Below, one piece after another: positions 1 through 5,366 of a stretch of DNA of 5,366 nt. Position 1 is the stretch's first letter; each line of letters opens with the position of its first letter. This stretch comes from Fidelibacterota bacterium (lineage in GTDB: Bacteria; Fidelibacterota; Marinisomatia; Marinisomatales; TCS55). The notes below the pieces were generated by a model. That model worked only from the letters and a program-made list of their open reading frames with translations. It had not been told where the DNA came from and did no database searches. Position numbers and translations under genes: made by a program. The stretch is from the NCBI GenBank assembly GCA_002724475.1, contig PBOO01000071.1, positions 2,879-8,244 of the forward strand, written 5' to 3'.

Positions 1-513
1 GCTTTGTCTTTTTATGCTTTTTTCTGCAAGACTAAAAGTCATTGCTGAGAACATAAATCCATAGATTCCATCCATAATCATTCTACCGCCGTAGGCTCTC
101 CCAGATCCAGGAACGAGAGCTGAAAGAGTTGCGGCGAAGATAGGAGATTTGTTGTTTTGTATTAATGAAGGATCTAAAGGGTCAATCAATCTTCCATCAG
201 AGTGAAAGGATCCACCCATTATATTATGATTGAAAAACGCAGACTCATTACAGCGAACGATACGATCGTAGGTAATAATTGAACCTGCCACTGCGCCCTT
301 TGAATGAATTGCTCTAGCGCCATAGAGCGAGCAATTTGGGTGAAACTGACAGCTTATTTTTTCCGAGTTGTAAGATACTCTTTGCCATTTTGTTATTGGA
401 TAAAGGAACATTTTTTGAAAAATGTTGTTATTACTATCTTGAAACAAAGAATCAGCTGGATATTGCCCTGCTAAGGTTGCGGTCAATAAAAATATGTTGA
501 TTAAAGATTTCAT
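1..513 (-). CDS. YidD-like domain protein with signal peptide and C-terminal membrane segment, partial (3' end off the left edge)
   Basis: The minus-strand frame is open from ATG at 513 to the window edge, giving 171 residues with no stop. Residues 1-16 look like a short signal peptide (Lys2, then a hydrophobic run ending near Ala15). Residues 36-112 match the YidD pattern: CQFHPNCSLYG with Cys55 and Cys61, AIHSKGAVAG, then RIVRC with Cys88. These correspond to the CRFxPTCSxY and RxxRC signatures of YidD, a roughly 85-residue protein that assists YidC-dependent membrane protein insertion. Residues 128-160 begin a different module, LSALVPGSGRAYGGR followed by hydrophobic sequence, like the PGxGqxYxGr membrane segments of DUF5683/TM2-type proteins. 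The YidD part is therefore fused into a longer, probably exported protein; ordinary YidD is cytoplasmic-side and has no signal peptide, so the insertase role may not carry over. An in-frame ATG at 540 would add nine residues and overlap the divergent gene. I prefer 513 because it gives a cleaner signal peptide and has GAGGG just upstream, though that is closer than ideal. Confidence 0.75.
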   Translation of the reverse strand, partial: MKSLINIFLLTATLAGQYPADSLFQDSNNNIFQKMFLYPITKWQRVSYNSEKISCQFHPNCSLYGARAIHSKGAVAGSIITYDRIVRCNESAFFNHNIMGGSFHSDGRLIDPLDPSLIQNNKSPIFAATLSALVPGSGRAYGGRMIMDGIYGFMFSAMTFSLAEKSIKRQS

Positions 514-533
514 TACCCTCAATTTTAGGGCGT
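514..533. promoter_or_regulatory. 20-bp divergent start region with imperfect palindrome
   Basis: The two start codons (513 minus, 534 plus) are separated by only 20 bp. Positions 516-530 read CCCTCAATTTTAGGG, an imperfect palindrome with six of seven pairs matching around position 523. Its right arm gives AGGG just ahead of the plus-strand ATG, and its left arm gives GAGGG just ahead of the minus-strand ATG, so it may act as a ribosome-binding element on both strands. No convincing -10/-35 pair fits in the gap. Promoters for either gene must lie inside the start of the other. A regulatory role is inference; short palindromes like this also arise by chance. Confidence 0.25.
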
Positions 534-1457
534 ATGGCATACTTAAATCCAAATAAACTTATAATTTTATTTCTCATTCTTGGCTCTTTATCAAAGGCGC
601 AGGAAAAGACTCTTTACGTCATACATTCAAACAATACAAACGGCGCCCTTGAAAACTGTTATTGTCCTGATAACCCCTTTGGATCTTTAGAAAAAAGATC
701 TGTCTATATTGAAAATTTTAAAAAAGAAAATCCTAACACTATAGTAGTTGACGCGGGAGACTTTGTTACAATGAATCAACAAAGTCTTAAAGACAGTTTG
801 GTTGCCGAGGCGTATGGACTGATGCCCTACGATGCAATTCTTTATGGCGATCAAGAATTGGCACTAGATGCTAGGACCCTAAACAGGTTAAGAGGCCAGC
901 TTGGTGCAACCCTTGTGGGTACCAATATTGACAGATCAGATCTTTTTCAATCTAAAATTATCAGACGCAAAGGACTTCGAATAGCTGTGATGGGTATAGT
1001 AGATCCTTATGCGATAAAATTTTATCCCGATGAAATAAAAAGCAGAATACGATTATCTGACCCAGTGAAAGCTGTAAAGAACGAAATGAAAAAACTTCAA
1101 AATAAAGCTGATATTTTCGTTTTGCTTACGCACCAGGGGTATGATCTAGATGTAGAGTTTGCAAAAAAAATTGATGGTTTAGATTTAATTGTTGGGTCAC
1201 ATAGTCAGACCGCGATAGAAAAACCCAAAGAAATAAACAAAACTCTTATAGTGCAATCAGGTAAAGCTGGATATTATGTTGGTTTGGTTAAGATTAAAAT
1301 GAAGAGAGGGAAAGTGGTTGAAAAAAGCGGAAAGCTTGACACCATGAAGTTCGAATTACCTGATGATCCTCGCATAATTGAGATGATCGAAGAATACGAA
1401 AAAAAATCTGGTCGCATGAATCATCGCAAGAAAAAACTTCTTGGGCACGATCACTAG
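534..1457 (+). CDS. Exported UshA/5'-nucleotidase-type metallophosphatase domain protein with degenerate active site
   Basis: 307 residues. Residues 1-22 form a signal peptide (Lys8, hydrophobic core 9-18, cleavage likely after SKA22), so the protein should act outside the cytoplasm. The rest follows the N-terminal metallophosphatase domain of UshA: motif I is SNNTNG (32-37), then DAGD (73-76), GDQELA (105-110), LLTHQG (197-202) and IVGSHSQT (219-226). Compared with E. coli UshA, the first-motif ligands Asp41 and His43 are Asn34 and Asn36. GNHEFD is GDQELA, which removes the catalytic His117/Asp120 pair and changes ligand Asn116 to Asp. The equivalents of Asp84, His217, His252 and Gln254 (Asp76, His200, His223, Gln225) remain. 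A Cys42-x-Cys44-Pro follows motif I, as in UshA-like proteins carrying a CxC or seleno-type loop. The C-terminal substrate-binding domain of true 5'-nucleotidases is absent. Fold assignment is confident; nucleotidase activity is doubtful, and binding or redox roles are possible. Only this ATG gives the signal peptide. Confidence 0.82.
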   Translation: MAYLNPNKLIILFLILGSLSKAQEKTLYVIHSNNTNGALENCYCPDNPFGSLEKRSVYIENFKKENPNTIVVDAGDFVTMNQQSLKDSLVAEAYGLMPYDAILYGDQELALDARTLNRLRGQLGATLVGTNIDRSDLFQSKIIRRKGLRIAVMGIVDPYAIKFYPDEIKSRIRLSDPVKAVKNEMKKLQNKADIFVLLTHQGYDLDVEFAKKIDGLDLIVGSHSQTAIEKPKEINKTLIVQSGKAGYYVGLVKIKMKRGKVVEKSGKLDTMKFELPDDPRIIEMIEEYEKKSGRMNHRKKKLLGHDH

Positions 1458-1458
1458 A

Positions 1459-1740
1459 GTGGATAGTTTTTCAAATATTCTCTCTGAGAATCCTACCTAT
1501 CTTATAATCGCTGTAGTTTTTTCTATTGTCATTTTATTCAGCCTAGCCAAAAAGCTTTTAAAAATTACACTTGTAGCTTTATCGGTATTTATTTTATGGA
1601 CAGCATATACTGTATGGACAGGCCAAGAGATTTCAAACGATGAGCTTAAGGAAAAATTTTTAGAAACGGGTGAAAAATTAAAAGATAGCGCTATTAAAAA
1701 GGCCCAAGAAAAAACCAAAGAAGAGCTACTGAAGAAGTAG
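1459..1740 (+). CDS. Small two-helix membrane protein with charged C-terminal tail, family not recognised
   Basis: From the GTG at 1459 the product is 93 residues. It has two closely spaced membrane segments (about 14-30, YLIIAVVFSIVILFSLA, and 34-53), joined by a short basic turn (KKLLK). A Lys/Glu-rich tail (about 55-93) is probably a soluble amphipathic helix. Both ends would be on the same side of the membrane. I recognise no family. It follows the metallophosphatase gene directly: GTG starts one base after that stop codon, while an alternative TTG at 1441 in the same frame would overlap it by 17 bases and add six residues (MGTITR). Neither has a clear Shine-Dalgarno sequence; GTG is preferred as the commoner start and for the tight non-overlapping junction. 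Tandem spacing implies cotranscription and translational coupling. A membrane partner for the exported protein upstream is conceivable but unproven. Confidence 0.65.
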   Translation: MDSFSNILSENPTYLIIAVVFSIVILFSLAKKLLKITLVALSVFILWTAYTVWTGQEISNDELKEKFLETGEKLKDSAIKKAQEKTKEELLKK

Positions 1741-1747
1741 GCAGAAA

Positions 1748-4700
1748 TTAATTGCTGTAGAGCTGTTCGTTCATGTTGCGAACGCGACCAGAAAGGTTTT
1801 TGATAATAGCTTCCATAATATCGCTGTGCCCACCCATGACCTCATAAAAACCTTCTTGCTCAATCTTAAATAGGGTGGTTTCTTCTGTTGCTGTAACATC
1901 GGCAGATCGCGGCTCCCCATCAAGCAAAGCCATATCACCAATACAGCTCCCTTTTCCCATTTGAGTGATTTCTTTGTCTCCTTTATGAATTCTTACGTTA
2001 CCGTCAACCACGATGAAAAGTGAATCTCCAAATTCCCCTTCAGTAATAATGCTTTCACCGTCATTGCACCGCACCTCCTCAGTGATTTGGGCTACCCTGG
2101 ATAAATTCTCAGCGGGGATTGATTTGAATAAATCAACTGACTTTAATATAATTGTTTTCTCTAACGTTGAATACATGTTGAGCTCTACGGTTTCTAATTT
2201 AAAACGTTCTAAGGGAATGTTTTCTATATTCAATGCATCTTTTTTTGATAGTCTTTGAACAAGTTCACAATTGCCCGATGAGTTTGGTATTTTGTTCCAA
2301 TCTAAAGAGGATAAAAGCTCTTTCATTTGACTTTGTATCATAAAATCTAAAGTGATAATAGACTCCCACTTATTAGCTGAATGCAGCAACGTGATGAGTT
2401 CTTCATCGATATTATTGGGGAGATCTTTAAAATGAGTTTTTCCAATTTTAGTTTTTTCTTCAAGGGAAATTTCCTCGATCAAAGGATTAATGATACTCCT
2501 TTGTTCCTTATTAAAAATGTTTTCAAAAAACTCGAGAAGAAAAGGCAGTTTAGCTGGATCACCTGTTTTTATAATTTGTATATAGGTTTCAATTGGAGTA
2601 TTTGGCTTACTCATTACACCAAGTTTTAACAGCGAAGGCAAGGTGTTTTGTATTTCATTATTTAGATGATCAACCATGAGCAATTGTTTGTTGTTTTCTG
2701 GAAGTAATTTTTTGCAGACGTTAAATGCATACAGTTTTCTAGCAATTTTATGAATTTCACCAGAGATTACTTCTAATCTGTTTTCATCAAAACTTTCAGC
2801 TCTGGCGCATACTAAAAGAGAGTCAACTGTTTCATTGTACATTCCCTGGTCGGCCTCATCAAGCTGATCCAAAAGTAGATTGACATCAGAATAATCTTTA
2901 AGGGCTTTAACGATACCTCTTCGAACGTTACGACTTAAATCCGAGCTGGATAGAATATTAGTGAAATGTTCAAGTACCACATTTTCATCAAATGATTTGA
3001 GCGCTTGGCGTGCCTGCAGAAAGGTTTTGCTGTTGCCGAGATTTAGGATTATTGCTGGAATGAGAGTATCTTTTTTTCTCTTTTCAGCAACTAACAAAGC
3101 GGCGTTACTCGCAAGGATATTCTCTTCTTTTAAAAATGCTTCAAGCTTTGAATCGGGTAAAATCTTCTCGTTATTTTCAAGACGCCTTAATGCATTTGAT
3201 TGTGTCAATGCATCTGAGCTTTGCAAAGCTCCATCTAAGATCTCTACCGCTCTATCGCTAGAGTCGCCATCAATTTCGATGATTGCAGCAGCAGCGGCAG
3301 TACGAATTTCTGAACTATCACTTTCTAAAAGATTTTCAAGAAGCGAAAGTATTTCGACCAGCTTTCTTCTTCCCGAAACTAAAACAGCATCTGCTGAAAC
3401 AGCATCGTTTTTCTTAATTGCTTCAACTAAGCGCTCATTTGTAATGATTGATTCTTCATCCCATGCTAGGGTCAAAATGCGCTTTCTAACATCTTCACTT
3501 CCTGTTTCAAATAACTCTGATATGGTGTTTTTCCATGAAAATAGAGGAAGACCCTCAATGATTTCAAAGGCAAACAACTGCTTTACCTCATCTTTGGATG
3601 AAAGCGTCTCCTCAATTGTTTTTACCATTGCTGCATCTTGAACATCTACATTGAGTTCTTCAAAATCTATTTGTCGTTTTGAAATAGCATTTTCCAATTG
3701 TCTAATGTATCCGTTCTTTACGCGAAACGACGTCAAGACCCAAAGGATAATTGCGCCAATTGATACAAAGCTCAATGTTTGCAGAGCTACTACCTTTGCC
3801 AATAAAAAAGTAGCGACCCCACCAAAGCCCTCAGCAATTGATTTTATCGTTCCGCTCACTTGAGGCTTCATTGTTCTTCTGGTGTCTGCTGGAACAGGAA
3901 GCCAAAGAAGCTCCATTGATGAGCTAAAAATTGTAAACTTAAACGTCTGGTCAGAAAACTTACCAAAAGTAGCGCTTAAAAGCGCAGGTACTAAGATAAA
4001 TGCAACTGAACCTAACACTAGAAAGAAAGGGAGAATAAGCAACCCAATCAGAATACCAAATCGTGATAGAATAGGGCCCGTTACAAAAAATTGCATGATG
4101 ATTGAACATGCTCCGGCAACAGAATAAAAAGTACCAAAAAAAGCTACCAAATCACCTTCGTCCGGAAACGTATCGCTTGCGATCATCTTGAATTGATAAT
4201 CAACCAACACTGTAACAATTCCTGACAACGCTACGATCCCCATGATCCCCAATAAAAATGGATCCCGTGATTTTGTAGACTTTTTCTGAGCGACTTTTGA
4301 TGCAGAATTTTGAGCAGGTTCTTTTCTCATATACCCCAAACATCTAAATCCGAAAAGAAATGAAACACCAAAAAATCCCGTTGCTAAAAATAACAGCTCA
4401 TCGGTTCCAAAGGCATTTACAAACGGTCTTAGATTCATTCCAATAAGCATCACTGCGAAGGAACCTCCACCTGCAATGATTCCAAACAATCTTTTTGCTT
4501 GTTGAGGTTGAAACGATTCTGCGGCAAATGCCCAAAACTGTATCAATGCTATAGCAACTACAATCTCAACCCATATATATATAAAGGGTATTATCCAGCC
4601 ATTTATAATTGGTTGAAAAATAATGAATGAAGCGCAAAAGATACTGGTGGTTAAAATAAACATCACTTTTGGTGCAAGCTTCTTCGCAATTTTAGTATAA

Positions 4701-4906
4701 CCGCTAAGTATTGGAGCGATTGCAATAGCAACGGCTAAAAACATTAATGGCAGAATAGACTTATCAAACCTACTTAAAAAATATGCGTCTTTCGCGGTTT
4801 TAGCTGTAAGACCCATAGCGATAGTAAAAAAAGAGAAGAAAAAGAATGTAAGCACCATTTTTCCTTCCCCAGGTTTAATGTTAATTATCTTTTTAATTAA
4901 TCCCAT
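1748..4906 (-). CDS. NTT-type (ATP/ADP translocase family) transporter fused to HEAT-like repeats and a cyclic-nucleotide-binding domain
   Basis: 1052 residues in three parts. Residues 1-397 hold about 11-12 membrane helices resembling bacterial/plastid nucleotide transporters (Tlc/NTT). AKTAKDAYFLS (35-45) matches the LRxxKDxxVV motif of Rickettsia Tlc1, YIWVE (110-114) its AEL region, VDYQFK (235-240) its EGVWK, and LLWLPVPADTRRTMK (333-347) its YIPLDKDLRVK. The four charged residues known to matter in plant NTT1 (Lys, Glu, Glu, Lys) align by eye with Lys39, Glu114, Asp236 and Lys347, so one Glu is Asp. Residues of about 420-880 are soluble, helical and HEAT-like (for example EIRTAAAAAIIEIDG at 533-547). 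Residues 925-1040 are a cNMP-binding domain with the phosphate-cassette sequence GDMALLDGEPRSA (990-1002), retaining the key Arg1000 but with Asp for the usual Glu. Transport of nucleotides or a related metabolite gated by a cytoplasmic ligand is inferred; in free-living bacteria the substrate is uncertain. It lies 11 bp after the DUF5362-like gene, probably in one operon. Confidence 0.85.
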   Translation of the reverse strand: MGLIKKIINIKPGEGKMVLTFFFFSFFTIAMGLTAKTAKDAYFLSRFDKSILPLMFLAVAIAIAPILSGYTKIAKKLAPKVMFILTTSIFCASFIIFQPIINGWIIPFIYIWVEIVVAIALIQFWAFAAESFQPQQAKRLFGIIAGGGSFAVMLIGMNLRPFVNAFGTDELLFLATGFFGVSFLFGFRCLGYMRKEPAQNSASKVAQKKSTKSRDPFLLGIMGIVALSGIVTVLVDYQFKMIASDTFPDEGDLVAFFGTFYSVAGACSIIMQFFVTGPILSRFGILIGLLILPFFLVLGSVAFILVPALLSATFGKFSDQTFKFTIFSSSMELLWLPVPADTRRTMKPQVSGTIKSIAEGFGGVATFLLAKVVALQTLSFVSIGAIILWVLTSFRVKNGYIRQLENAISKRQIDFEELNVDVQDAAMVKTIEETLSSKDEVKQLFAFEIIEGLPLFSWKNTISELFETGSEDVRKRILTLAWDEESIITNERLVEAIKKNDAVSADAVLVSGRRKLVEILSLLENLLESDSSEIRTAAAAAIIEIDGDSSDRAVEILDGALQSSDALTQSNALRRLENNEKILPDSKLEAFLKEENILASNAALLVAEKRKKDTLIPAIILNLGNSKTFLQARQALKSFDENVVLEHFTNILSSSDLSRNVRRGIVKALKDYSDVNLLLDQLDEADQGMYNETVDSLLVCARAESFDENRLEVISGEIHKIARKLYAFNVCKKLLPENNKQLLMVDHLNNEIQNTLPSLLKLGVMSKPNTPIETYIQIIKTGDPAKLPFLLEFFENIFNKEQRSIINPLIEEISLEEKTKIGKTHFKDLPNNIDEELITLLHSANKWESIITLDFMIQSQMKELLSSLDWNKIPNSSGNCELVQRLSKKDALNIENIPLERFKLETVELNMYSTLEKTIILKSVDLFKSIPAENLSRVAQITEEVRCNDGESIITEGEFGDSLFIVVDGNVRIHKGDKEITQMGKGSCIGDMALLDGEPRSADVTATEETTLFKIEQEGFYEVMGGHSDIMEAIIKNLSGRVRNMNEQLYSN

Positions 4907-4917
4907 ATAAAGTTTTT

Positions 4918-5366
4918 TTAAGCATTCATTGGCGAATCAATAAACCTAAACTCATTTAATATTTCTATGAAAATTCCAGCAAACATGCTTGCCATTAATA
5001 AAAGAATTAACACAAAGACAAGCGTTAAAATAAATAACGCGCCGTTGATCACAAAATATCGACCCAATTGGTCTAGAGCAATTTGAAAGCTTTTATCATC
5101 CTTATTATCTGAAGCATATCTCAAATGATCGGAAGCGATCGTAAGCTTACTCCCCATTAAAATAGTTATTATACCCATAGCGACAGTGGGGAGTGAAAAA
5201 ATAAATATTGTCAAACAATACATTGCCCCTGTAATAATATTCATTATACCCACAAATTTTGTCCATTTACACAACTTTTCAATGAGAGCTTTCCCTTCAG
5301 CATCCAGGTTGAGCGTAAGCTTGAAACTAGATGTAGATCTCTTTCTGGGGTTCTTTGCGGGTACGC
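4918..5366 (-). CDS. DUF5362-like small membrane protein, partial (5' end off the right edge)
   Basis: The frame is open from the right edge (first full codon at 5364) to TAA at 4918-4920, giving 148 visible residues. A TTG at 5274 could be read as a start, but the frame continues upstream with sensible sequence (FKLTLNLDAEGKALIEKLCKW) that belongs with what follows, and no ATG or GTG lies in between. The true start is therefore outside the window. The visible part has a soluble lead, the motif KWTKFVGIMNIITG entering a two-helix hairpin, a polar linker (HLRYASDNKDDKSFQIALDQLGRYF), and one long hydrophobic helix near the end. This layout resembles DUF5362 (KWxxFLxIIGFI..., linker, LxxFFxxxG...), a family of unknown function; I recall the family from general pattern only. 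It precedes the transporter gene by 11 bp with no visible terminator, so cotranscription is likely. Confidence 0.65.
   Translation of the reverse strand, partial: VPAKNPRKRSTSSFKLTLNLDAEGKALIEKLCKWTKFVGIMNIITGAMYCLTIFIFSLPTVAMGIITILMGSKLTIASDHLRYASDNKDDKSFQIALDQLGRYFVINGALFILTLVFVLILLLMASMFAGIFIEILNEFRFIDSPMNA

Noticed and set aside
532..542. Perfect short palindrome GTATGgCATAC covering the plus-strand start codon
   Set aside because: Five-base arms occur by chance and overlap coding sequence; it is noted only because it creates the alternative minus-strand ATG at 540.
1163..1170. Run of eight A, considered as a frameshift site in the metallophosphatase gene
   Set aside because: The reading frame and the conserved motifs on both sides are continuous, and no alternative frame product is evident.
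1497..1718. A 73-codon open frame on the minus strand
   Set aside because: It is antisense to the small membrane protein, whose own frame has clear membrane helices and fits the upstream gene; the antisense product has no such support.
1764..1784. Hairpin GTTCG/CGAAC near the convergent 3' ends, considered as a terminator
   Set aside because: The stem is only five pairs with a nine-base loop, no T-run follows directly on either strand, and it lies within the C-terminal codons of the transporter gene.
2961..3641. A 226-codon open frame on the plus strand
   Set aside because: It lies wholly opposite the HEAT region of the transporter gene and its translation is a Ser/Phe/Ala-rich string with no domain logic, as expected from the antisense of a Glu/Leu/Ser-rich helical protein.
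4573..4583. ATATATATATA simple repeat
   Set aside because: It is in frame inside a membrane helix of the transporter (Tyr/Ile codons) and too short to indicate phase variation or an origin.
1..5366. tRNA/rRNA genes, CRISPR arrays, insertion sequences, attachment sites
   Set aside because: Nearly every base is in a coding frame; no spaced repeats, transposase motifs or tRNA-like folds were seen by eye.

Overview
The window is AT-rich, tightly packed bacterial DNA (gaps between genes are 20 bp or less) with five protein genes and no recognisable RNA gene, mobile element or CRISPR array. Start regions carry at best weak Shine-Dalgarno matches. Two of the genes look like exported or periplasmic proteins of unusual make-up. 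A free-living, Gram-negative bacterium of the Bacteroidota/Marinimicrobia (FCB) type is the best guess, but this rests on overall gene style and domain combinations, not on a marker gene.

Layout from left to right. (1) Positions 1-513, minus strand, running off the left edge: a secreted or membrane protein with a YidD-like three-cysteine domain followed by a glycine-rich membrane segment. (2) Positions 534-1457, plus strand: an exported UshA/5'-nucleotidase-type metallophosphatase domain in which several metal ligands and the catalytic His-Asp pair are replaced. (3) Positions 1459-1740 (or from 1441), plus strand: a small two-helix membrane protein with a charged tail, in tandem with gene 2. 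(4) Positions 1748-4906, minus strand: a 1052-residue fusion of an ATP/ADP-translocase-type (NTT) transporter, a HEAT-like helical repeat region and a C-terminal cyclic-nucleotide-binding domain. (5) Positions 4918-5366, minus strand, running off the right edge: a DUF5362-like small membrane protein, 11 bp upstream of gene 4 and probably cotranscribed with it.

Genes 1 and 2 are divergent, with start codons only 20 bp apart and an imperfect palindrome between them. Genes 3 and 4 converge with 7 bp between stop codons. No shared pathway can be proved from sequence. The most interesting gene is the NTT-HEAT-CNMP fusion, which implies nucleotide (or related metabolite) transport controlled by a cytoplasmic ligand-sensing domain. 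The second is the degenerate metallophosphatase with a Cys-x-Cys insertion in its first metal loop. Both are domain arrangements within known superfamilies rather than a proven new system.
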